A stretch of DNA of 64,000 bases from Drosophila pseudoobscura. Lineage: Eukaryota > Arthropoda > Insecta > Diptera > Drosophilidae. Numbering within the stretch: position 1 is the first letter of the stretch; the number at the start of each line of letters is the position of its first letter. Location: the NCBI RefSeq assembly GCF_009870125.1, contig NC_046679.1, positions 21,204,001 to 21,268,000 on the forward strand. Reading direction: 5' to 3'. The position numbers and the translations under genes were made by a program. The notes below the pieces were generated by a model. The model had not been told where the DNA came from and did not search any database. It worked only from the letters and a program-made list of their open reading frames with translations. Positions 1 to 10,538 of the stretch are shown in pieces.

Positions 1-188
1 TGAGTCACTACGATCGGTAAACGTGAACCAATGAGTGGTTGTAGTTGCGCATGCATGCCCAATCTGGAGCTAACCGGACAGGGGTTGAGTCGTAGCCCGT
101 CGATATAGTGACGACGAAGTTCCTAGACGATATAGTGACACGAATATATTAAGTTAAGAGGAGATGATTGGCGGCTATTAATACTCAC
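1..188. other. Intron start and window edge
   Basis: This is the sequence downstream of the splice donor (GTGAGT on the minus strand at 188-183) of the acidic-protein gene. No convincing second exon is visible before the window ends. The twelve-base word CGATATAGTGAC occurs at 101-112 and again at 128-139, so there is a short direct repeat. Confidence 0.5.
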
Positions 189-542
189 TTCATAGATTGC
201 CTCCTCATTTTCGTCCTCGTCATCTTCGTCATCGTCTTCTTCTTCTGTTTCGTCGTTATTCTCGTCGCCATCTTCTTCATTCGGAGCTTCTTCTTCTTCG
301 TTTTCTTCGTCAGCCTGGTCGTCCCCGTTCTCTCCTTCTCCACCATTGTTCTCTGGATCACCAAGGCGTTCAATTTCGTCAGAAATATTGAAATATTCGT
401 GTGCGCCAGGAATTCGCCTCAAAGTTTCGCCCAAGTTTGCTGCCGGTAGCACCAGTAGCTTTGATGACTCTGACTTTAACTGCGTCTCCTGGTATAAGCG
501 CTTGTACTGCACCCGTTGAATTTCAAACTTAATTGCATTCAT
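189..542 (-). CDS. First coding exon of an unrecognised acidic protein (partial)
   Basis: The exon starts at the ATG at 542 and runs 118 codons to a phase-0 donor (GAA|GTGAGT). I do not recognise the family. Residues 1-65 are a well-mixed, probably folded segment beginning MNAIKFEIQRVQYKRLYQET. Residues from about 68 onward are almost entirely Glu, Asp, Asn and Gly, an acidic disordered tract typical of chromatin, nucleolar or chaperone-associated proteins; that class is inference only. The remaining exons lie beyond the left edge. DRE-like sites and a motif 1/motif 6 module lie directly upstream, which suggests a constitutively expressed gene. An upstream GTG keeps the frame open, but the ATG is the sensible eukaryotic start. 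Confidence 0.7.
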
Positions 543-1273
543 TGTCCCAATTTTCAACACGACTCAAATATTTTTCACAAAATTCAAACAGTCTCATAAA
601 ATAAGTAAGTACTCGATGAAATATTGCCTTAAAATTTTGAGTTCTGAGCCTTTGAAAAACTTTTATATACAATCGATTGTATCGATGTTTTAAATCATTC
701 CATTTAAAACTATCGAGTGACGCCGCTATCGATGGTTTGACAGCTCTAGGTCGCGCCGGCTCACAAAATTGCCGTTCAGTGTGACTGACCCTCAGAAATA
801 TACCGAAATATACCGTATTATTTTAAAATGATACCGTAAATATACTGACAAATTCAAGTTCTGTTTTAAGCATTCCTCGTTTCATCCGATTAATGAATCT
901 ATTTTCTAATTGACTGGTTTATTTTAAACACTTGCTTTTATTGGTTTTTTATATACCGTTGACATTTAATTTAATGGGTTGATGAAATCGAAAAAATATA
1001 CAGTTATATAGCGATATACCGAAATGTGCTGTCTTATTTTTCCACGAAAAAGAGCTAACTACACACCTGCTACATTTCTACGTAATTACCAAAAACGACG
1101 TGTACGTGTCAAGAATTGATATCGATACTATCAGGAGTGCGATAGATGATTTACCAGGGCTGGGAAAAAACAGTGCAAAGCAGTCCGAGAAATTGTTGTT
1201 TTTGCCAAAAAGAACAATATAATTGTTATTAATTTATATATATAGCCTGCTATTTTGTTTTCACATAAATACC
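543..1273. promoter_or_regulatory. Divergent promoter region between the acidic-protein gene and Arpc3A
   Basis: TATCGATG sites at 679-686 and about 727-734, and a perfect DRE (TATCGATA) at 1120-1127, match the DREF-binding element. A motif 1-like CAGTGTGAC at 777-785 is followed by repeated ATACCG words and GTAAATATACTGAC at about 836-849, the reverse complement of Ohler motif 6. With motif 1 nearest the minus-strand gene, this module probably drives that gene, while the 1120 DRE is placed for Arpc3A. No open frame of interest lies in this stretch. Confidence 0.6.
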
Positions 1274-1991
1274 ATGCCGGTGAGTGGGTTCCTGTTGGAG
1301 GACATGTGTGTTTTTCTTTGATTCGATTTGCTAAAGACCCCCTGCAAAGCAAGGGTGTACGAAAATATTATTGTCATACATTTAATGAGTTTTTGTTTGT
1401 TAGGCCTACCACTCCCAGATCAAGGAGTTCCCCCAACAAGTGGGCAACATGGCCATCCTGCCCCTCCGTACCCAGGTGCGCGGACCAGCGCCCAGTGCCA
1501 ATGTGGAGAACGACATCATTGATGAGTCACTATACTTTTTCAAAGCCAATGTATTCTTTCGCACATACGAAATCAAAGTAAGAATCCAATATCTACAGTA
1601 CATACATACATATGTGACTATACTCTCGCAATTCCAGTCGGAGGTGGACCGCGTTCTCATCTACGTGACACTGTACATAACGGAATGCCTGAAGCGGCTT
1701 AATCGATGCACCAGCAAGGGTCAGGGACAGCAGGAGATGTACAGCCTGGCCATTTCCAAGTTCGACATACCCGGCGACGCTGGCTTCCCCTTGAACGCCG
1801 TCTATGCGAAGCCCCAAACGGCCCAGGATTCAGACCTGATGCGTCAGTATCTGTTGCAGCTGCGCCACGAGACCGGCAATCGTGTGGTGGAGAGAGTCTT
1901 TAACACCGAGGATGGCAAGCCAAACAAGTGGTGGACGTGCTTTGCGAAGAAGAAGTTCATGGAGAAGAGCCTGGCTGGCCCGGGACAGTAG
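1274..1991 (+). CDS. Arpc3A: Actin-related protein 2/3 complex subunit 3 (p21-Arc)
   Basis: The coding exons are 1274-1279, 1404-1577 and 1638-1991, all joined in phase 0, giving 177 residues, the usual ARPC3 length. The first exon encodes only Met-Pro and ends in a good donor (GTGAGT); the second exon opens [20 protein letters not shown]. The conserved ARPC3 features are visible: the [10 protein letters not shown] segment, DIIDEALYFF-like helix, [16 protein letters not shown], and the C-terminal KWWTCF motif. ARPC3 is a core subunit of the seven-part Arp2/3 complex, which nucleates branched actin filaments in the cytoplasm. The gene converges on ND-23, with 226 bases between the two stop codons. 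A DRE at 1120-1127 fits ubiquitous expression. The A versus B paralogue call rests on sequence similarity and on neighbouring spn-E and ND-23. Confidence 0.95.
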
Positions 1992-2217
1992 AGCCGTTCC
2001 CGTTCCATTCCAATATCGAATTGCATTGAAACACTGGTAGTATTTCGTTCTATAAAGAAATTTAATACATAAATTATTTAATATCGTTCCGCCCGCTCCT
2101 TTATGCAGTATTAACTGTACAATAACAAAAGGTCGTCTATTGAGACGCAGCCACGGCAACGATATTTAATTGGAAAATCGTTCTAAACAAAGGATTCTAG
2201 TATATGTACAACCGACA

Positions 2218-3127
<910 letters not shown>

Positions 3128-3892
3128 GTCTGCGGCGGCAAAATTCAGGTAAAATTTTTAGATTTTGTTTGATATTTTAAAGATAAGCAGTGTGACCGCG
3201 GATTTATTGTTAAAATATACCGTCCGACCCTCAGAAATATGCCGTCTCAAATACCGTAAATATACTTACGAATTCATTTTCTATATTTCGTCGAATATTA
3301 CTAGCTGTTTAGATCTCTCAGCTTTACCCATCCTATCATCCTATTGATGAATAAATTTTGTATAAGATTAAGTACCTTTAATTACTCGCATGTATTGTAT
3401 TTTGACTAGAAAAAAAGAAGAGAGCCTTACCCGATTCAAGTTCGATTATCGATACTATCGACTGTATATAAGTGGTGCGCGCCAAATAGAAATTGTTTGA
3501 AAGTGAATGTGCGAAAAAGATTTAAATGCAATCTATTGGAATAAATGATACACGTAAGAAAGATTTGAGAGCGAAATTCAAAAGATGTTTCTATACCCCT
3601 TCTTAATAAATATACCATTATACCATACTCCGGTTGACAAGCAACATTGACGTGATAACATTGCGACTGTTTTTTTGTTGAACTTTTTTGTTCAAACCTT
3701 GTTTTAGTCAAAATACAATAAAAGCAAGGACTAAAATAGACCTTGGATAATTCGTCAGTATATTCTACGTATATTTCTGAGGGTCAGACTGTGTATTTAA
3801 CCGTGCTAAATCCGCGGTCACACTGGTTTACATTTACAGTTTGAATCGTAGAACGCCGAAAAATTCCGAAAAAAAAAATTTCCGCCTTAAAA
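3128..3892. promoter_or_regulatory. Bidirectional promoter of ND-23 and spn-E with inverted motif 1/6 modules
   Basis: At 3188 the plus strand begins CAGTGTGACCGCGGATTTA, and the exact reverse complement of these 19 bases occupies 3808-3826. Each arm continues inward for about 85-90 bases with shared words: a GACCCTCAGAAATAT core, then a motif 6-like AATATACT, then GAATT. Motif 1 (GGTCACACTG) is the outermost word of each arm and lies closest to the gene it faces. A DRE (TATCGATA) sits between the arms at 3447-3454. This arrangement fits two divergent housekeeping-type core promoters; an inverted-repeat mobile remnant is the alternative. Confidence 0.7.
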
Positions 3893-6800
3893 ATGGACCA
3901 AGAACTAATGGATTTCTTCGACTTTTCGAAGGAATTCGTACGAAAACAAGCACCGCGCGGACATGTATCGAGCAATGTGCACGCTTTTGTGACGGAATCT
4001 GAGGAATTAGAGAAGCCGATCAAACGCGAAATTGTGGGCAAAGACTATGTGAAGAGCTTTGTCGAAAAAGAGAAGGAGCGCATGAATGGGGTAAGAGAAG
4101 GCCAGCACCTAAAAAGTGCTACAATTGCACTTTTATAAACTTTTTGCTTGCGTTGTTTATTTGTTTACAGATATTCAGTTCTGATGAAATGGCGCCAATG
4201 CGCAATAAAAGCCTCGACGACATGGACAGCGATGAGGAATACGAAGCGTCTCCTGAAATTCGTACCGATGCCGAGTTTTACGAAAAGTACTATTTCAACC
4301 TGAATCGAGACAAAAGTCTTCCGATCTACGCAAAGCGCGAGGAGATTATCAACGCCATTAACGAGAATCCCGTTGTGATCGTGAAGGGTGAGACGGGTTG
4401 CGGCAAAACGACGCAGGTGAATAAAAAAAAATATAGTTCAAAAATTGAACTAGTTCGTTTTGTAACAGTAGAAGCGTAGAATCCGTGCTAGTTCGTTTTG
4501 TATTTTTTTTTTTTGAGATTCTGAATTTATTCACATATGTAACTCTTAGCTTAGCTTTTCGGCATATCCATAAACTCCTCACAGTCTTCCCCTTCCTCAT
4601 CCTCATCCTCGGTGTAATCGTCCATTTCGTACTCTCGCTCCACATCTTTTGGCAGTTGCGGTAAAAAAATAGTGGCCGATGATGTGCGTCGTTGGTACGG
4701 ATCTTGCACTTCCTGCTCCTCCTCTTTATCGAGCTCAGCCTTTGGCAAGTCGTCCTTCTCTTTGCCGTACATGGCTTTGTAGCGCACCCGCTCACGCAGC
4801 TCCAGTTGGTGGTTCGTAGATGTTGTAGGCTGCTCATCATCGTGCTGATTCTGGTTCTGTCCTCCAATAATGTTTTGTATGTCACTGAAGATCTCCCGAA
4901 GCTGACTAAAGACCCGAGTAGGCGGCAGTGTCTGTTCTTGGCCGACCAGCTGCTGTTTCTGCCTGTTATAGGCCGTCTCCAACTTACAGAACGGGTCGCT
5001 GGCCAGGTCCAGGTTCCTAAGGTCCTCCAGCTCATAAAGCAGGCTGACCTTATTGGGTCTGTGTTGCTTTAAAATCAGTTCGCTCTTCTTCTGCCTGCTG
5101 ATTCCAACAGCACTCTCCACGTTGTCATAGTTGACCAAGCCATCTAGGCCCTGGCCATAGTCCACGGCCGTGAAGCGGAAAGCTTGCTGCTGCACCAGAC
5201 GCCAGAAGAGGTAGCTAACCTGCTCAGTGTCCTTTTGTTCGGGACTGTCACGACGCAACTGCAGCGCATAGTCGCACAGGCTCTGCCAGGTGGATGGTGA
5301 CACCTCGATCTTGACAAAATTCTGTGTCGGCTGCTTGTTGTAGACCACGTAAAGCAGATAGAATCCTGCAATGCGCTGGAAGCGGGAGGCAGCGGGATAT
5401 AGTTGCCCATTGGTGCGGCGGCCGCAGGCTATACGCTTGCCCACGTGCAGGGCGGCCAATGTGGTGGCAATTATTTCGATATGGTTCGTCTGGGCGGAGA
5501 AGAGATGCTGCAGTTGCAGCTCCTGCCAGCAACGGCAGAAAACCTCAAACTCGCCGTTCTGGTCGTCATTGGCTGCTTGGTTGAAACGTTGCACCAGAAG
5601 CCAGCAGTCGTCGTACACATTAACCTCCATCGAAGACCAAAATCTCTTGCTTTATTGCGCGCATTCCACAATAAAAAATGTAAACAATTTTCTATCATCG
5701 ATATCTGATATCGATGGAACTAGTTCTGGTTCTGGTTGATTTATTTTCCTATTATTCAAATTTGACCGTTACTCAACACCATACTGTAATTCTCCCGCCC
5801 AGGTACCGCAATATATTTTGGATGAGGGTTTCAAAAGCAAACAATATTGCAACATCGTTGTGACCCAGCCTCGCCGCATTGCTGCCATTTCCATAGCGAA
5901 CCGTGTGTGCCAAGAGCGTCAATGGCAGCGGGGCACCGTTTGCGGCTATCAGGTGGGTCTCCACCGGCAGCTGGAACGTTTCGCGGACACACGACTTCTA
6001 TATTGTACTACGGGAGTGCTTCTGAACATTCTCGTCAACAACAAGACACTCACCCACTATACACACATTGTGCTGGACGAGGTGCACGAGCGCGGCCAAG
6101 AAATGGACTTCCTGCTGATTGTGATACGCCGCCTTCTGGCCACAAACTCGCGTCACGTGAAGGTCATCCTGATGTCGGCGACCATTAATCCACGCGAACT
6201 GTCCGATTACTTTGCCAATGAGAGGAGTGCACCGCCTGTGATCGATGCCAGCTATGGACGCAACTTTACTGTGGAGAAATACTATCGCGACCAATTGCAA
6301 ACCATTAACTGGGAGGGCCATCAGGAGGATATAAACAGTCCAGGAATTACGCAGGAGGGCTACAGATCAGCCATTAAAACCATTTTGGTCATTGACAACA
6401 TGGAGCGCAACGAAAGAAGCACCGGGAAGAGTTACAATCAGTCCTTGCGTGAGGGTTCCATTCTCATCTTCCTGCCCGGCGTTGGAGAAATAAACAACAT
6501 GTCAGATATGCTCAAGGATATGGCGAATCATGAGTACGAAAACGATTTTGAATAGCACTCATACTATATCCGTTGTATCCATCTTTCAGTTCCATCATGA
6601 AGTTCAATATGGTGCGCTGCCATTCCCTAATGTCGTCCGATGATCAACGGGAAATCTTTCAACCATCACCTCCCGGTTATCGCAAGATCATAATGGCCAC
6701 CAATGTTGCTGAAAGTTCCATTACCGTTCCGGATGTATCATATATCATAGATTTTTGCTTAGAGAAAGTACTGTTCACCGATACGTTCACAAATTTTAGC

Positions 6801-9800
6801 AGCCTGCGGCTTGTGTGGGCCTCAAAGACCAACTGTCGCCAGCGCGCCGGACGCGTTGGTCGTCTTCGAAACGGTCGTGTTTATCGCATGGTCACCAAAT
6901 CATTCTATCAACGAGAGCTATCGGAGTATAGCGTGCCGGAGATGCTTCGCTCACCATTGCAGAATTGTGTGCTCAAGGCCAAAGAGCTGAAAATGGGCAC
7001 CCCGGTTGAGATGCTGGCCTTGGCACTGTCACCGCCCAATCTCTCGGATATCTGCAACACCATACTGTTGCTCAAGGAAGTGGGCGCTCTCTTCCCCACT
7101 GTGGATGGCACTTACGACCCCTGTGATGGTGACATTACCTATTGGGGTACCATAATGTCTAAGCTGCCGCTAGACACGCGCCTGAGTCGACTCATAATAT
7201 TGGGTTATATATTCAATCTTTTGGACGAAGCGATCATTATAGCCGCTGGTTTAACGGTGCGTGGCATTTTTGTAGATAGTACGCGATTAGGATCTGACAA
7301 CTATTGGATGCATTATGTTTTTGCCGATGGCTCTGGTTCCGATTTGGTGGGCATTTGGCGCGTCTACTTGGTAAGGCTCGTACTCCTACTAAACACTCAA
7401 ATATTTTCTGTATGCTGTATCTATTTATGGTACTTTTAGACCTACTTGAACATGTGCGAGAATGGATTACAAAAGGATGCATCTATACAATGGGCCAAGC
7501 GCTTCCATCTCTCGTTGCGAGCGTTGAGCGAGATGAATTTGTTAGTGCTGGACCTGCGCTTGCGCTGCGAAAAGCTTTCCTTGCTGCCGTTAAACTTCCC
7601 CATCAGCCGGATCTCCGATGATAGCGAGAAAGCTATAATGCTCAAGGTCATTATTGCTGGGTCTTTCTATCCCAACTACTTTGTGCAATCAAAGTCAACG
7701 TCAGGCGATGATCGTAATATGTTCTCGGTCATCTCTGGATTGGATCCCTGCCGCACCGTATACTTCACCAGCTTCACCGACCGTACCATGGGAGAGCTGT
7801 ACACGCGCAAAGTCAAGCAGCTGTTCCCCGAGACACAGATACCGCCCGAAAACATGGATGTGACCTTTGGACAGGGCTCGGAGAAGATTTTTGTTACCTT
7901 CAAGAATGATATCTACAAGCCCGAGGGCACCACATATGTTCATGTCCCTGGGCGCATCAAAGCGGAGGTTTACAAGGCCTTACGCTTGCGAACATATTGC
8001 AATCATCATTCACTGCGAGTCATGGAGTGAGTTGCGGAAAATTCATTCGGTTTTATCGTATCTGATTCTTCCGTCATTTTTAGACCAATGAGTGCCCTAA
8101 AGTATGTGAAGGACAAAAAGATAGGGAAGGTCGTCGAGGGACGTTGGATTCCCCCTTCCAAGCCAGTGGCCGTGGAGCTTCTGGCCCTGCCGTCTGTCTT
8201 CGACAAGATTATAGTCGGAAGGATTACAAATGTGAGTGGGTTGTTCCTAGAGGATACTGTATTGCTCTTATTTTATTTATTTTCTGCAGATTGTGAGCTG
8301 TGGAAAGTTCTTTTTTCAACCAGAATCATTTGAGAACTGCATTGCCAACATGTCGGAGCATTTCAATAACCCACAGCAGTTGCAAAATTGTGTGAGAAAT
8401 GCGGGGGCCATAACCAAGGGGCTAATGTTGCTGGCCAAACGCCAAGGGAAGTACCAGCGTGCAACTGTGGTTCGTGTGGATACGCAGAACAGTTCGAATG
8501 TGAGGTTTTACGTTCGTTTCGTTGACTATGGAGATATTGAAAGGCTGCCGATGACCCAGCTGCGTCTGATGTCCCAGGATTTGTTGCGGCACTATCGCGA
8601 TTTGCCGCCGCGTTTGTTTGAGTGTCGGTTGGCCCTGGTGCAGCCGGCGTCGATGGTCAGCACATATAACGCCTGGCCGCAGAAGGCCGACGATATGCTA
8701 CATGCCCTGGCCAAGGGCGGTCGCGTCCAACTAGAGATTTACTCTCTGGTACAGAACGTGGCGGCAGTGATGATACACTTGCGGGAAGGAAATCTCAATG
8801 AACTGTTGGTTAAGGAGAAATTGGCCCGTCGCACCAATGAGGATTACATGTCTCGCGTGGATCATGATTTTCGTATGCGCAAACAGGAATGCCGAGGCTA
8901 TGTATCACAGCAAGAGCGGCAGCAAGTAAATGAAGAGTATCTGCGGTCCAAGCAGCTGCCACAGGATATGGACTTATCTCCGCCACCGCCAGAGGAATGC
9001 AAATCGTTGATTATACTCAAGGGACCCTTCAGCACCCTAGAATCGACAGTATTCTCCACCATGCATTCGGGCATGTCCAAGACGGTGAGAATCGATCCTT
9101 GCTCGGTGAATTTCGTGCTCCTGGATACTGAACCGCAGGATCAACACGCCAAGATGGTTGTGGCCGCTAGTATAAGCTCGGCTGGCCGACACAATGATGT
9201 TTTAACTCTACGTAGCACCAGCATAATGCCCAACATACCGGGTTTCGCAGCAATTATGACCCTGATATTCTGCCCACGTGCACAGCTTAATGCCAACACG
9301 GCAAACAGCCGATATGTGTCGATATTGGCCGGACTTGGGTACCATCCACAAACAATGAAATCATACTACGAAGATCATGATTTGGTAATAAACTTGGATG
9401 TGAACATAGACGAGCATGATGTTCTTCTGGTAAGATTATATTTGAAACTGAGGAGCCCAATATCCGATATTAATGCTCAAACCTATCATTCAGATCAATC
9501 AAATCCGCTACATGATGGACAGCGTATTCTTCAACCTTGAGGGCGAACTGCGTCCAATAGCGGGTCATGCCGACCGCGTTCTAATTCATGATACAATTTA
9601 TCGCGCACTCAATCGGTATGCTTCCGAATTATGTGTGCTTTCAGCAAATTGCATCTATTGTGTTTTTCATCTTTTACAGACTTTTGAGCAAGAATCGAAA
9701 CTTTATTGTGTGCAATCCGAAAAGCAGCGACTACGTATGGCAAGATATGGAGGAGTCCGGAGAGCCGGACCCGCAGCCGTATGGAAGACGTTCCATATTC

Positions 9801-10090
9801 CCCATGCACACCATTCCCGAGCTGCACGAAGAGAATATGGACACTGTTTTGGATTTGATTGCGAACTGCAAAGAGATGTACGATTATCGTAACTTGTAAG
9901 TGGCTCTATCGCCGGTTGTGCTCTACCGGAATCTAACATGATCTTTTGTGATTACAGTGAAGGCTCTTTCGATCCCATGACCTGCAGGTTGTGCAAACAG
10001 TATTTGGAATCGGTGTCAGAGCTTCGTTTGCATCTGCTCACCCAGCTGCATCTCGATCGTGAGAAGGAGGTCGGATACCCTATGGATTAG
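3893..10090 (+). CDS. spn-E: Spindle-E, DExH-box helicase with Tudor domain (piRNA pathway)
   Basis: Ten coding exons (3893-4090, 4171-4416, 5803-6533, 6590-7370, 7440-8026, 8084-8231, 8290-9429, 9494-9615, 9680-9895, 9958-10090) join in frame to 1433 residues, the usual Spn-E length. Helicase motifs are clear: Walker A GETGCGKTTQ near 139-148, DEVH near 240-243, MSAT near 272, and QRAGRVGR near 476-483. A Tudor domain lies near 930-990 (VRFVDYGDIERLP). A C-terminal zinc-finger-like C-x2-C...H...H pattern lies near 1399-1420. The protein acts in germline nuage, where it is needed for ping-pong piRNA amplification and transposon silencing, and for oocyte polarity. Exon 3 reaches a stop if read through; its donor GTACGA at 6534 removes a 56-base intron. 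Pbp45 lies antisense in intron 2. Confidence 0.97.
4526..4531 (-). terminator. Poly(A) signal of Pbp45
   Basis: AATAAA on the minus strand, about 20 bases past the Pbp45 stop codon. A T-run on the plus strand at 4502-4514 follows. Confidence 0.6.
4551..5630 (-). CDS. Pbp45: snRNA-activating protein complex subunit, SNAP43/SNAPC1 homologue
   Basis: This is a single-exon gene of 359 residues, starting at the ATG at 5630 (MEVNVYDDCWLLVQRF) and ending in TAA at 4551. The N-terminal 200 residues fit the SNAPC1/SNAP43 family: an acidic start, a helical segment, the KRIACGRRTNGQLYPAASRF stretch, and FYLLYVVYNKQPTQ. The C-terminal 100 residues are acidic and low in complexity. In flies this subunit joins Pbp49 and Pbp95 to bind the PSEA promoter element and start transcription of snRNA genes by RNA polymerases II and III in the nucleus. 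The gene lies wholly inside spn-E intron 2 on the opposite strand. A pair of DRE-like sites at 5696-5716 forms its own promoter. The family call is from sequence and from the known nesting in D. melanogaster. Confidence 0.88.
   Translation of the reverse strand: MEVNVYDDCWLLVQRFNQAANDDQNGEFEVFCRCWQELQLQHLFSAQTNHIEIIATTLAALHVGKRIACGRRTNGQLYPAASRFQRIAGFYLLYVVYNKQPTQNFVKIEVSPSTWQSLCDYALQLRRDSPEQKDTEQVSYLFWRLVQQQAFRFTAVDYGQGLDGLVNYDNVESAVGISRQKKSELILKQHRPNKVSLLYELEDLRNLDLASDPFCKLETAYNRQKQQLVGQEQTLPPTRVFSQLREIFSDIQNIIGGQNQNQHDDEQPTTSTNHQLELRERVRYKAMYGKEKDDLPKAELDKEEEQEVQDPYQRRTSSATIFLPQLPKDVEREYEMDDYTEDEDEEGEDCEEFMDMPKS
5696..5716 (-). promoter_or_regulatory. Paired DRE-like sites upstream of Pbp45
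   Basis: CATCGATA at 5696-5703 and TATCGATG at 5709-5716 form a near-palindrome about 70 bases upstream of the Pbp45 start codon, inside spn-E intron 2. This is the expected position for a DREF-dependent core promoter. Confidence 0.6.
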
Positions 10091-10538
10091 GGCTAAAAAA
10101 TTGCATATTAATCCACCATTTGACGCGAGCTTATTATGTGGCTCCATAATATTACAACATTATAGACAGCAGAAGCTAATTTTCTTATTTTTTTCAGTAT
10201 TTCCATAAATGAATATGGTATTCTCTAATCCTATGGATTACTATTATTATTTTCTTTAATTAATTAAATTCCGATAAAAAAAATCGACGAATTCATTTGA
10301 TTCATAAGATAACAATTCGCTTGGTGCCAAGCTTTGATTTTTGTAATAGTCGATCCCCGATTATCGAATTGAGTAGAATTTATCAATGTTCAAAGAATAT
10401 TATATTCAGTTCCTATACAATTAAAATTTGATCACAAAAATGCATTAAATTGAAGTTAAATAGGATTCAAAAGCTCCTCCAATAGGGCTCCTCTTTTGGA
10501 TTTATTTTAGTTTAGAGACACACACACATACGTCTTGC
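10091..10538. other. Convergent 3' region of spn-E and cv-d
   Basis: AT-rich 448-base spacer between two converging stop codons. A minus-strand AATAAA at 10501-10506 lies 33 bases past the cv-d stop and is its likely poly(A) signal. No canonical signal for spn-E stands out; ATTAAA near 10262 is a possible variant. No other feature is visible. Confidence 0.55.

Noticed and set aside
168-449. Hydrophobic plus-strand ORF rich in Phe and Val
   Set aside because: It is the antisense shadow of the Glu/Asp-rich codons of the minus-strand acidic protein.
5324-5739. Plus-strand frames inside spn-E intron 2
   Set aside because: They are shadows of Pbp45 on the other strand.
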